From contig NC_052136.2 of NCBI RefSeq assembly GCF_016086655.4, positions 17,670,001 to 17,734,000 of the forward strand: a stretch of 64,000 nucleotides of DNA. The letters are read 5' to 3'. The notes beneath the pieces were generated by a model. It did no database searches, was not told where the DNA came from, and was given only the letters and a program-made list of their open reading frames with translations. Shown here piece after piece: positions 1 to 11,144 of this stretch. Each line of letters opens with the position of its first letter. The stretch's first letter is position 1. The position numbers were made by a program, and so were the translations under genes. This DNA comes from Lepeophtheirus salmonis. Taxonomy: Eukaryota; Arthropoda; Copepoda; Siphonostomatoida; Caligidae.

Positions 1-499
1 ACAATAAGAAATTACCATGAGTCAAACGATAGTCATATTTCATTAAAATACAGTATTGTTAAACTCTTCGAATATTTTGATGAGTTGACTTCAATCTATA
101 CTTTAACAGTTTTTTTTATTATTATTATATACATGTAAAAGTAATTAAATACTTAATATGCACTTCAAATATGAATTGCAATATGCATTGAAGAGTATTA
201 TTTATAAGAAATTACCTTCATTTAACTTTTTTTTTAATGATATCTAATTTCAAATGAAATTATCTTAATTGGAATCCATTGTAACATAGTTCTGATATTA
301 TTCTCAATATATGTTTCGATGCATTTTACAAGCCATACTAGCAAAATAAAATGCATGCAAATATAAATATACCTATCGATACTAATTAATTATTTAGAGT
401 GATATAATAAATATGTCCTGCCAGTATTTGGAATTATAAGAAACCAAAATTAAGCAATATCACCCGTCTAAGTGAATATATATATATATGTAAATGATA
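1..499. other. AT-rich stretch, nothing recognised
   Basis: No coding frame, inverted ends or repeat structure was seen here beyond short AT runs. Confidence 0.5.
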
Positions 500-730
500 T
501 CGGGAGAAGAATTTCTCCATAGAGAAAGAAATACTTAGAGCTGACAAGTGATTTTTATTGGCAGTTTGGCATACCAAAGCAGTATTTGCCACAAACTCTT
601 CGTCTGTGGCAATGAACGGCTGCTTGAGGAGTGGGTATATGCTATGTTCCCCGTCAGCTAAAGGGAAGATGTTGATTGTTCAACTTTTTGATACGTGATC
701 AGATTTGAATATACTTTACTAGGACTTTAG
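500..730 (-). repeat. Dispersed repeat copy with a coding-like segment
   Basis: Read on the minus strand, this segment matches 56890-57070 on the plus strand over about 180 bases with many substitutions. Shared landmarks are the words around AAATCTGATCACGTAT and AAGTTGAA, then CTTTAGCT, CCAAACTGCC and GTATTTCTTTC. After an acceptor-like TTCCCTTTAG the minus strand has an open frame of about 50 codons containing DGEHSIYPLLKQPF and later KNHL. The spacing of a GD-like pair and YPLL loosely recalls Harbinger/DDE4 transposases, but this is weak. The second copy is decayed and does not keep the frame open, so it gives no support for coding. It is most likely a transposon fragment. Confidence 0.5.
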
Positions 731-853
731 TGGGATTAATAAAAATAGTCACATTTGTTAATTTAATTTCTCATGAAATTTAGCAATATGGAAGTCAAAT
801 AAATCAAATTCATAAGGTGAGCCAGGGAATACTATACATATATATTTTTGCAT

Positions 854-1027
854 CTAATGTTGCCTATTTGTTTTTCTTCGATTGTTCCTATTAAAACAGC
901 GGACACATTTGAATTTTCCTCTAACGAAAGCTTCTTGGTTTTTGCCCAAAATATTATCTTCGCTCATTAGCCTCTTAGGTGAGTAGTTGTTGGCCGTGCT
1001 GATGCCGTGACTGAGAAAGATGTTTCA
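854..1027 (-). pseudogene. Cys-rich coding-like remnant
   Basis: The minus strand is open for about 57 codons without an ATG and ends in TAG at 854-856. It contains the patch FKCVRCFNRNNRRKT, a CxxC pair followed by basic residues. This resembles the start of the cysteine-rich C-terminal domain of piggyBac-type transposases, but only one CxxC pair survives, so the family is uncertain. A frame change or stop lies just upstream, next to the short tandem repeat at 1021-1116. It could also be a chance open frame. Confidence 0.25.
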
Positions 1028-1116
1028 GTTTCCCTGCTTATGGTTTGGCAATGTTTCAATTTTCCGTGCTTATGATTTACTAACAATGTTTCAGTTTCCC
1101 TGCTTATGGCTTACTG
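1021..1116. repeat. Three-copy short tandem repeat
   Basis: Three head-to-tail units begin near 1021, 1052 and 1087, each opening TGTTTCA and carrying TGCTTATG. The spacings are 31 and 35 bases. The first and third units are more alike than the middle one. Confidence 0.7.
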
Positions 1117-1814
1117 ACAAATATGTATTTTTGTCAAGATATATTTTGTCAATTCTCAAACTATAATTTAACGTCTCTTCGTCCCAGTAAATAAATAAAC
1201 AAACAAATTGATATGCCATTTAGAAGCAAATTGTTACAACATGCACATGTTACAATATAGCTCCAAAATTGGCTGGCTGCAAAAATTCTTGTTACATTTT
1301 TTAATTCCGTTTTGCCACTGAGATATTTTCCGAAACAGACAACACATTCAAAATTATATTTGATGACTTTAATGATTAGCGATTATGAGATAATACAGTT
1401 TTTTGAAAAAATTGACTTGTTACTTGTTTTTGAAGAAATTGAATTGATTGTGATTTGTTTCTTCGTCATTACCTATAAGAATTTATTTGGTAAGAGCTTC
1501 TGTCATAGAGGAAAAAAAATACAAAAAAAACGATAAAGGGCTGTATATTGGTATTTTAGTATAGTATGTCTGTAGAAGAATTACAAATTTTAGTATAATT
1601 TTTAGCTTCAACAAAGGGTATAAAGCTGTGTTATAATTTCACCATCAGCAAAAAATAAAAAGATGAATTATTAACTTTCTATTATGAGATTTGTACAGCT
1701 GAAGTTTTTGCTCAATCATTCAACCATCTAGCTGCCTCTATGAATTTCTTTCTACATGGCTTCCACTTTTACGACTGCTCAAAACCTTTGGGCACTTCAA
1801 ATGGAATGACAAAA
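1117..1814. other. AT-rich stretch, nothing recognised
   Basis: Small open frames occur on the plus strand but have low-complexity composition and no recognisable domain. Confidence 0.45.
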
Positions 1815-2075
1815 CTACTTTTTGAAGGTCCTGCCTATTTTTACAACTTCCAAAGGCATCACCATAGTTTCATGATTATCTTCCAGTTCACCATACTTGG
1901 GGGCTTTAACCCCCTTAAAAGAGGTTATCAATACCATTGTGATAACAACACCAACAAGAACTAAAAAACGACAGTTCCAAGTCTCAAAAAAGAATGAACA
2001 ATCTATTTTAACGTTATGTCCAACTTCATAAACAAGTGATATACCACTCACATTTTTTTTCTTTAAATTTGTCAA
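1815..2075 (-). CDS. Possible small membrane-type ORF, unrecognised
   Basis: An 86-codon minus-strand frame. Its middle holds a hydrophobic run of about 20 residues (FLVLVGVVITMVLITSF) that could cross a membrane, followed by a charged tail with GELEDNHETMVMP. The N-terminus has no signal peptide and the start codon context is unremarkable. Codon use looks more protein-like than the surroundings, but a plus-strand frame overlaps it and no family is recognised. It could be an exon, a transposon scrap or chance. Confidence 0.2.
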   Translation of the reverse strand: MTNLKKKNVSGISLVYEVGHNVKIDCSFFFETWNCRFLVLVGVVITMVLITSFKGVKAPKYGELEDNHETMVMPLEVVKIGRTFKK

Positions 2076-4049
2076 CTTCTAATCTTTGACATGAATTACT
2101 TTAGTTCAGTTTTGTTTTGTTAATTTCATTTATTATAAAATAAGTTTAAGATATAAAAATGTAAGAAAAATTGATCAAATCTCCGGAGAAAAGTATTTTT
2201 ATTTGAGATCCCACCCTATGAGCTATGATAAAAAAGGCAAAACAATTTTTGGCACAGTGATACCTATAGTTATTTGAAACATGTTGCCAAAGTGTCATAT
2301 TCATAAAAGCTTTTGATTGAGTACTTGCTAGTGTATTTCAGATTTTTTTTTTAAATCAAAATTGAGGTCATAAGAAATTGAAATATTCTACTTTTGACTT
2401 CGTTTTTTTAATTTTCATACTTCAAAATAGTTAAGTATCAAATTTCAAGAGGTTAGCTCTTTTGGATCAAAAAATATAGAAGAAAAAGTTAGTGTTAGGT
2501 AATAAAGACATTAAATTGACGTTAAAAATTTTGGTGTGAGACGAGCGTATATACCTCAGAAACGTCTCAGAATTATGTGGTGAAATTTGGCCCACTTAAT
2601 TTAATCAGGAATTTCAACGAATACATTTGACATTGGAATTGTCTTATAATTTCTCTAAGAACCTCGTGACCTTCAGAAAAATGCCATACATTTACTGTTA
2701 TTTTGGGCTATTTTTACCATTTAAAGCTGTTTTAAGCCCTGGGTTTTGAAGATAAGGATAAATTATGTTGATATATTTTAAAGCTGAATGTTAAGAAAAT
2801 CTAAAACATTTGTAAAATGTCTGCATTATCTTTATAAGTCAACTTGTCTTTTTTTTAAATGGAAAATTTTATTCAGAGGTTCATAGCTTTAAGACAAATA
2901 AATTCAAAGAGTTTAAAAGTATCTTAAAAGTAGGAACTTTAATTTCTTAAAAAGAGCCTCCTCGAAAATGTGTTATATATTGTTGTCAATTTAAGTTAAG
3001 ACTACGACAATATTTCAAGGATAAAACTCATTTTTGAATTGATCTCATAATAAAAGTCCATATATATTTGTATGACATAGCTAGAAGAAATAGAAACAAA
3101 GAGAGAGAAAAAGGATTTTTGAAGATAGAATAATTTCCCCCGTTTCGAACTTTTCTTCTTGATAATGATACTCACGCTCGATGCTACATCCAAGACACCT
3201 GTGAGATTTTATTAAACTGACTACATTGTTATTTTTTATTTCAAAAATAACTACACACAATCCAAACATCCATCTCGACAAACTTTGCTCTATTGATATA
3301 ACTTGTTTCTCCTGGCTTTTTCCGGAATATTCTGGAAGTTCTTATAGATTATTATTTTTTGTGTCTCTTGTTGATCCATATTTTGTGAGAACAAAAATTT
3401 CGTATATCATTAACGTTGCATAATGAAATTTTAAATTTTAAAAACTAGGCAAAGTAGCAAAAAAAAAAAACACACATACAAGGAAGGTAATTACTGCACA
3501 AATTAGTAATTTATTTTTAGTCCACAAATTATTCATGTTTTCATCCAATTATGGGTTTTTCCTTGTAATAATTAAATTTAATTACTGTAGCTTAAATAAT
3601 GTCTAATTATTTTATCACACGGACACAATCATATTATATTGAAGATCATTGTTAATGTAATGTTCATACACAATACTCCTCAATTGAAAAAAAAACATTT
3701 AAGAAAATGTCAGTAAAATCTGACATAAGAAATGGAAAAATAATTACACAATTGAAATTCTTACAATATTTCTCATACTGTAAATTCTATCTATTTTTTT
3801 TTTTTTTTTTTTTTTCCTAACTTTACAAATTCTATTAACTATTCTATTACTCATTCAGGTGGATTTGTGGTAAGATTTTAACCTCTTTCAGCTATGTTCT
3901 TTTTTTTTTTAAATCTATTCGTAAAAAAGTTCTGTTTTACTGAATTAGTTTGAATTGTAATGTCAAAATCTTTGACCATGAATATTTTTCATCAGTCTTT
4001 AGATTTCTTTTGAGTTAACTTCGATTCCAAAATTGTGATACAGTTAATG
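2076..4049. other. AT-rich stretch with a poly(T) tract
   Basis: No supported gene. A run of about 22 T lies at 3794-3815. Short open frames near 3000-3420 overlap on both strands and have no domain signature. Confidence 0.45.
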
Positions 4050-4235
4050 TAATAAAGAGTTGAGGCTTTTCTTGAGTTCATTATTAACTATTTTTTTAGT
4101 CTAAGTCGAGTAGTGATTCTGAACTATTAAGTCCTAGTCAAGTATCCAGTCTTTGATTGTGATATCAAGTCAAGTTGTAAGTCCTCAAAACATGGACTCA
4201 ACTCTGAGTCGAGTCTCTTTTAAGTCTACACCTCT
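4050..4235. repeat. GAGTC/AAGTC-rich degenerate repeat
   Basis: Words such as AAGTCGAG, AAGTCCTAG, AAGTCAAG and GAGTCGAGTC recur irregularly, ending in TTTAAGTCTACACCTCT. This style is common in the ends of hAT-like miniature elements. No matching opposite end was found, so it is called only as a degenerate repeat. Confidence 0.4.
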
Positions 4236-4372
4236 CCCGGAAATCTTACTGGCTGACAAACCATGCACAATTTTAGCAATATCCTCAAACTAATGAGCTT
4301 CCCCTTCCTGACAGCACTACCTCCATCCGAAGTCAGGGATCTCTTTGTTGGAGGACTAGCCATGACATCCAT
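4226..4372 (-). pseudogene. Short coding-like remnant, unrecognised
   Basis: From an ATG at 4372-4370 the minus strand reads MDVMASPPTKRSLTSDGG and stays open for about 48 codons to a TAG at 4226-4228. A second frame over its last part reads FEDIAKIVHGLSASKISG, which looks equally protein-like. Together these suggest one N-terminal coding segment with a frameshift. GC content is visibly higher than the flanks. No family is recognised. Its closeness to the GAGTC-rich repeat suggests a transposon origin. Confidence 0.3.
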
Positions 4373-5038
4373 ATCTTCAATTTAATTTAATTCCTTATCA
4401 TTAAAACCTTAATCCACAGCTTCAGACAAGTTTTGAAGGAATATTGAAAGACATACATTCAAAAAAAAAAAACATTGATTCCACGTTTAGATGGATTATT
4501 TTTCAATATATTTTGTCAAATATCGGCATTCCTTGGATATATTCGACTCGTGGTAATAGTTCAACTTATTTGGAATTGTTATTCTCACTTATTTAAATCA
4601 AAAACAATTGAAACAATTACAATAATTTCAGCAGATCAAATAATTAACCATTTTATGATTTGGAGAGCTATATATCAACTTCAACGGTTAAAATCCTATA
4701 ACACTGATATTTATGAGTGAACTGCAGAGGATAGACAAATTGTACACTTTTTTATACCCATAAGGTTCATACGTGTCCGAATTGTCTCATATTTTGAAAT
4801 TAAAACCCTTGTTCATTTCTAAAGACAAACATGTTTTTGTTTCTTATCGAAGAAAATTGATAATTTTAATCTTTTCATTAAATTTTTTTTCCAAAAAACA
4901 CGTTGTTATAGTGTTACACTAGAAGGTCTTAAATAATAAATTTACATAAATTTCTGTTTAATAATGCATTGATTGACTATAAACTTGCAATTGTATCCAT
5001 AAAGTTTTTACACTTGTTTTCAAATGGTGTATTATGTA
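4373..5038. other. AT-rich stretch, nothing recognised
   Basis: One plus-strand open frame (4475-4720) has no domain or start-site support. Confidence 0.4.
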
Positions 5039-5040
5039 TA

Positions 5041-6316
5041 CAGGGTGTACACGATAAATTGGAACTACTTTAAACTTCATCCAGATCCATAATGTGGATA
5101 TTAGGGGTTAAATCATACTAATATAAGAGGTTGCGTGAACAATACAGTATAACTTCCACCACAATTGTTTTGACAACAAACAATAGTCATCATGAAACAA
5201 GCAAGGAGAGACGCCATCCTCGAATTGGCTCGCGCGGGACACAAGCCCTCTCCTATCTACAAGCTTCTTAACTACCCCTAGACCACGGTGTACCGGGTCT
5301 TCAATGCCTGGGAGGTTGAGAGGAAGGTCTGCCGCAAGGCCCACAACATGAGAAGTGACCGAATCCGCACTCCCCGCTTACTTGAAGGCCTCTGGAAGTC
5401 CATCAAGGCTTCGCCGGGGACTTCCTTGTCCAGTTTGGCCAAGAACCGTGGAGTGAGCAAGCAGCTAGTCTCCAAGGTTGTGAATGAGGACCTCGGGTAC
5501 AGGTCATACCGAATGGCCAAACAACACATCCTCACGGCATCCATGAAGACCACCAGCCTCACCAACGGTAAGCGTCTCCCCAATGACCTGAAGAGCCTTG
5601 GAGGAAGAGTCATCTTCTTCTCCGACGAGAAGAACTGGACTGTCGACAGAAGCCACAACGTCCAGAATGTCCAGGTGGCATGCCAAGGAGAGAGAAGAGG
5701 TCCCTGCGGCCTTCACCACAAAGTTCCCGGCCTCCGTGATGACCCTAGGTGTCATCTGCAGTACCAGTGAGGTGATGCCTCCTTTCTTCTTCAATCCCAA
5801 GGAAAGGGTTAATGCGATTAGGTACTGCGAAGTCATGGAGGAGTTTGTCATCTCCTGGATGAAAGATACGGCCGCTGGAAGGGAGTTCATATTTCAACAA
5901 CACTCAGCGCCGAACACACCGCCATGAGGACCACTAACCTCTTCAAATCCCACGACATCACTTTCTGGGATCGCCACACCTGGCCCTCCAACTCACCCGA
6001 CCTCAATCTGTGTGATTACTACTGGTAGGAGAAGTTGGAGAGGGAGGTGTGCAAGGTCAGCCACAAGAGCATCGCGGCCCTGAAGGTCTCCATTACGAGG
6101 GAGTGGAATGCTGTCGATTCCGTGGAAGTCATCTGGGCATGCAAATCCTTTAGGGGCGGGATGGAGAAGATGGTAGCTGCTGAGGGAGGACATGTTGAAT
6201 AAATTTATTGTTTATTATCATGTCTAACTTTTTCATATTAACAAATACTCTCCAAATTCCATTTTTATCAAGCAGGTTGAATTTTAAGATAGTTCCAATT
6301 TCTCGTGGACACCCTG
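5041..6316 (+). mobile_element. Mariner-like element, full length but inactive
   Basis: The element starts CAGGGTGTACACG and ends with the inverted match CGTGGACACCCTG. The terminal inverted repeats match over about 28 bases with a few differences, through the word ATTGGAACTA. A TA dinucleotide flanks each end (5039-5040 and 6317-6318), the target duplication of Tc1/mariner elements. Length is 1,276 bp, normal for mariner. It carries one decayed transposase gene on the plus strand. Its GC content is far above the flanks, as expected for a fairly young insertion. Confidence 0.93.
5192..6202 (+). pseudogene. Mariner-like transposase pseudogene
   Basis: Cut-and-paste transposase, acting in the nucleus on the element ends. 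The ATG at 5192 opens MKQARRDAILELARAGHK, the start of the helix-turn-helix. Damage in order: TAG at 5279-5281, a frameshift near 5665, a TGA near 5925 with a further frame change, and TAG near 6027. The first catalytic aspartate is in FSDEKNW (about 5624). The second catalytic position reads QQHSAP (about 5901), where mariners normally have QQDSAP, so the aspartate is histidine. The third is in SPDLNLCDYYW. The tail ends GGHVE with TAA at 6200-6202. With three stops, two frame changes and a lost catalytic residue, it cannot be active. Open frames on the opposite strand are shadows. Confidence 0.9.
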
Positions 6317-6318
6317 TA

Positions 6319-8564
6319 TCCATCAGATGAGTGGCTTATGAACTACAATCCAAAACATATTTTTACTCAAATTCATCATGAAAACAAGTACAAAAATTAG
6401 AGTTAATTTTATTAATCTATTCAATGAAAAATTGAACTTACTATACTGCAACTTATCATATATGTAAAAAATAAATATATATATACATATATTTTGTTGG
6501 GGGGGAGTGGGGAATCATTAATTAACAATATTTTTCCTGGTTATTTTATATTTGGCTGGCTTTATGTCGAATAACACAAGAATGAAAATGTATTTTTTGT
6601 TTTGTTTTTATGGTCTATATTATGTACAAATTGATTTTTTATTTATTAGTACATAATAGAGAATCAGACTCCTTTTTTAACATGAAAAAAAGGAATAAAT
6701 TAATAAAACAAATATAACTTGGTCTAGAAGGTATATTCAGTACCTCGTTTTAAACTTGAGAAAATTATTTGCAGTACTTAAATTAGGGAAAAAGGATTTA
6801 TATCTCTATAAGCATAAAATTTCTTAATTTTTGGTGTTAATGATTAGAACCTGAGTGTAAAATGGAGAATCACCAACTCTTTTTTTGAAATATGTGTCAA
6901 ATAAGTCAAAATTATCAACTTCAGGTCTATTGAATAATGAATAATAATCTCTTTCCACTAAACTAAAATTGAATTGTATCCTAGTATTTGTGATTATAAA
7001 TATCATTCACTCTTTTAAAAATATTAGAGGATATGTTTTTATCCGTGTGGATATAAAGAAGTGGTAAGTTTTTATTTAATGCCAATCATGACTAGTTTTG
7101 TTTAAAAAAAAAATGTTGAGAGTTTGTATGTATTCAATGGCAAGATAAAATATTTTTTGAACAAATACTCAGAGGATCAAGTCTCAAATGGTAAAACATC
7201 CATGAACCTTTGACCTTTGATGCACTCTAATCCCTAGTTAGTTTGATGCTTAGTTAAAGGGGATGGAAATAATTTTAAGACAATACAACAGACTCTTAAT
7301 GTGATCACAATTCCCTTTAAACTGCATCGATTCATCTGTTATGTTGAATTAAGATCATGAATTAGTATTATATTATAATGCATATTTGGTTTTTTTTGAG
7401 TAATTTTAGACAGTATACTTGTATAAAATAGAAATACTTTGTATTTAACTGCATGACTATAAAATGATATATGTAACACATGGGTTGAAAAGCACTGGGA
7501 TTCACACATATATGTCACTATTTTGTATTTAACTTCATTTTCAATAGGTATTCAGTACCAACCATCAAAATACAGCTAAACTTCATGACAATCTCTTCTT
7601 TAGTTTGTGAGCTATTGTGCTTAGTGTTTTAATTTTACACTTTTTTTTTGTGAGAAAAATACCGTTGAAGATAAGCAAAGGCTTGAAAAGTGTTAGGGAG
7701 ACTCTGCTCTATAAAGCAAATAAAAATAAAATATTAATCATTTAAAAAAAGACAAAGTGGTTTCTTTTCGAAGGGCGGGACTTTTCCGCCCGTATGTTAT
7801 GTATAGTATTGTCCTATCATAATTTCTTTCAACATTCATTAAGCTTATTTACTACAAAATTATAATATACTTGGTATGCACCTATTAAATAAACCTTTCG
7901 GTTATTGGTCCATAGTTGTCACCAGTTAGACATAATAAACTCGTCCAAAAATCTAAATGCGTATTTTGACATGTGTCAACAATATTTAATTCATTGTTTG
8001 TATATTTTCATTCAACAACGCTTCTCAAGCCCATCAAATGCTTGTCTATTCTATCTATATAATTTTTGTATATTGTTGAAGAATACAATTATTCATAAAA
8101 TGTGAAATAGAAGTGTCAAATATCACTTTCACGTTAACTTTTTTTTCATTCATTTAATTTCATATGTAATTTTGTATATGTATGCATGGATGTATACAGA
8201 AATGATTCATTGATAGAAATTAATATGTAATGTAGTAATGTATTCAAATTGATAGATTAGAAATACATACATACATATGTAATGTAGAGGAAGGTTTTGC
8301 AAGAAATATTCTATCATTCAATGAAATGATAATTAAAGTTTGGGATTTTGTAATAGTCCTACGGCTGAATATACAGTATGGTACAGATAATTTGAGGAAA
8401 AGTTTGTAGGATTTACTTGTTTCAGTTCTTAAAGTTAATGTTTTACTCTGATTGGCCCATAAATTGTTTATACTATTCAAACAACTGATGATTCTAGCAT
8501 CAACAGTTTAATTATAGTAATCTACAGTTTAGGTTTAATATAGACCAAAATTTCAAAAAAAAAT
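6319..8564. other. AT-rich stretch with one small GC hairpin
   Basis: No gene is supported. At about 7771-7794 the words GGGCGG and CCGCCC form a 6-bp stem around a 7-base loop, the only GC-rich spot for several hundred bases. Confidence 0.45.
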
Positions 8565-8695
8565 TACTCCAGGCCAAATCAAATGGGTATATTTCTACCT
8601 TTAAGAAGACAGGGAATGTTTACCCAAAAACAAAAACAGCATGGGTAGAAGCAATAAACAAGGATGGAGAAGTCCCTCTAGACACAGTGATATAA
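8565..8695 (+). pseudogene. Coding-like scrap, unrecognised
   Basis: An ATG-less frame of about 43 codons reads YISTFKKTGNVYPKTKTAW and then EAINKDGEVPLDTVI before TAA at 8693-8695. Composition is protein-like compared with its surroundings. It runs tail to tail with the minus-strand scrap at 8726-8998. No family is recognised. Confidence 0.25.
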
Positions 8696-8725
8696 TCTTT
8701 CTTATTTTATTCATGCTTCATCATA

Positions 8726-8998
8726 CTACTTAAACTCTTTGTAAACATGAGCTTTTAATCTAGCCAAGGACTTCTTATAATAAGGGGAGGTATTAAAATC
8801 AGCTTCAATTTTAGCTCTAATTTTTGGATGCAATTGTCTTGAAAAAATCATTTTCAATTGCCTGTCAACTTTGAAATCATTTCCTACAAAATGGGTTTAA
8901 TCACACAAAAACAAGTCAAATTAAGGGTCATATTTAAAGGCAAAACTTTTCTTCCTTTCATATCTGTCTTTGAAATATGGATTACTTCTTACTATAAG
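8726..8998 (-). pseudogene. Coding-like remnant with two stops, unrecognised
   Basis: One minus-strand frame stays in register for about 90 codons with only two stops. It contains NPYFKDRYERKKSFAFKYDP, then VGNDFKVDRQLKMIFSRQL and IRAKIEADFNTSPYYKKSL, ending KEFK and TAG at 8726-8728. The last 55 codons are uninterrupted. An AATAAA lies about 20 bases past the stop on the same strand, which could end a transcript. CCCATTTTGTAG before the open part could also be a splice acceptor. It is rich in Lys, Arg and aromatic residues. It could be a terminal exon of a host gene or a mobile-element fragment. Confidence 0.35.
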
Positions 8999-9589
8999 TC
9001 AAATAATTGACTGAATTATATTTAATCTCGAAATATTTCGATAAAACCTTACAATACATATTTATTAATTATTCTATAAGAAAATTAAAAGTTAAACAAA
9101 TCAATTAAAATCAAACTTTTTTTACGGTAAATCTTTTTAATGTGTAACAAAAGGCTTATTTTTTAATTTTATAATATTAAAAATTCTAACTTCTATATAT
9201 AATCTTTCATTTTATTTAATTTTTGTATGATTAGACCTATTTTGTAGGAATTGCATTCGAAATAGCTTAATAAATATTTCATATTTTGAATATTTGAACT
9301 TTTTTTAACCAATTGATATTACATTGTAATTTCATTTCTATAGTAAATTTATACTTAAAAACGTGATTTTTTTAAAAGGTTTTAAAGCCCAAACATACGA
9401 CAATTGAAAATATTAATGGTTATTTTCGTGTTTTATGACTTAAATAACAATAATAAATGTGGGTTTTAGTCGGTGGTTGTTCCAATACCTAAATTTTGTT
9501 GCATAGTGTAACTAATTTACATTACGAATATTAAAAATACTTGTTATTATATTTTCATGGAAGTTTGGTACCCTTCATCATTGGTCTAA
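8999..9589. other. AT-rich stretch, nothing recognised
   Basis: No frame, inverted ends or repeat copy was seen. Confidence 0.45.
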
Positions 9590-9700
9590 AATTTGTTTTT
9601 GTTAAAATTGAAAAATCAGGACTATGTTCCCCTGTGTCACTTGAGAAAAGTAAATTTATTGAAACTTTCAAATTTCTGGAAAAAAAAAATAACTTTTTAA
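9590..9700 (+). repeat. Dispersed repeat copy (pair with 28205-28310)
   Basis: About 110 bases match 28205-28310 in the same orientation, through ATTGAAAAAT, TCACTTGAG and an A-rich end. In one frame both copies translate similarly (VSLEKSKFIETFKF here, VSLEERKFSENFRLF there), so the source may once have been coding. The open frame at 9541-9771 lies over this repeat and probably comes from it. Confidence 0.5.
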
Positions 9701-9771
9701 TTGAAATTCCCTTAATCCCTTTTCAAATGGAGAATGTCTTAAAAAATGTAATTTTGACTGAGTCACTTTGA

Positions 9772-11144
9772 TTTTGAACTCTAAAATAACCTAATCGGAA
9801 GCTTATCCCTTCAATTTGGCCTTCTATTTTTTTAATGAAATAACATTATCTTTTTCAATTTTTGTGTAAATAATTTTTCACTAAACTTTACCATAATATT
9901 GTTTTAATTTTATCTTATGCATTGGACTTCACTTTATGGATTTCTACATTGAAAAATTATTTCCTCATCTATCATTTGTTTTAAATGGTATAGAGTGTTA
10001 TTTTGTATAATCAAACTCTGTATTTACAACGACTGGAAGTTATGATGTTGAATTAGCAACATATATAGTAAGTAAGGACGTTACGGAATTAATTAAAAAT
10101 AAACGCCCAATGATTAATTAAGTTTTGCGAAAAATAAATAAGCAATCCTTACTCATCATAGATCCAATGATAATTAATCTTTTTCAATTATCATGACCAA
10201 AATTAGTAAATTATTTATTTAATTATGATGAGGGAAAACATTATTTTCATGTTAATTATTCTATTTGATCAGATTTTAACAACGAAATATATTAATTCAT
10301 ACAAAAATTAATTTAATAATATATTGCTTAAGTATTTTAGATATTAATGTCTGTTAAAATTATTATGGATCATGAAATTAAATTTATTAAAATAAAGTTA
10401 TGCTCATTGAAGATTAAACACATATTTTTAAAATAAGATTTTTTTTACCCATTAATTATGGAACAAGTTTATTCTAAAATTTAGTTCAAGAATTAATTAA
10501 AAACCTACATATAGTACTTTTTTATTAACCAATGTGTATCAAATATAGTACTCTAGAATTACATATTTATAAAAAAAAAAATATTTGATTTATCTATTAG
10601 CAAATACAGTCATCTTAATTTACATATTTGATTTACAAAAAAGTTGTATGTAAATTTATTTTCTAATCTATAATTTTATCTTAGTTTAACCTTAATCAAG
10701 TTTAAAAATTTACTCAGAACATTAATTTGAAAGTGATCAGCGGTAATATTGTTGATCTCAGGCATATGAAATTTCGTCAGATGATAGTTGAAATACTCTC
10801 ACTAACTCCACATTTTTTTAAATTTGAAAAATAACATAAATATATTCTAAATAATAGAGAAATACCCAAAATTCTTCTCCCCCTCTCCGGAAAAAAAAGC
10901 TAGGCGTGCAATAATATTTTTCATACCTACTATTTATAATTGTAGTTTATGTACGATGTCCATTTATATTATATTACAATAAATAGCAAATTACAACTAA
11001 CTTAATTTACTTTTTTTAACAATTGTTTAAGTAAAAAAACTCTAGAATTGTATCTTCATAATATAAAAAAATAATAATTAAAACAAAGAACTAAAAACAT
11101 TTGTGACTAGTGAGAAGTTAACGTAGGTGTGCTAGTGGATGCAT
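9772..11144. other. AT-rich stretch, nothing recognised
   Basis: Long runs of A and T, with no coding-like frame or repeat pair found. Confidence 0.5.

Noticed and set aside
3794..3815. Poly(T) run as a retroposed poly(A) tail on the minus strand
   Set aside because: No LINE, SINE or processed gene sequence could be recognised next to it; the same applies to the tract near 53778-53799.
5278..5890. Long open frames on the minus strand
   Set aside because: They are antisense shadows of the GC-rich mariner transposase on the plus strand.
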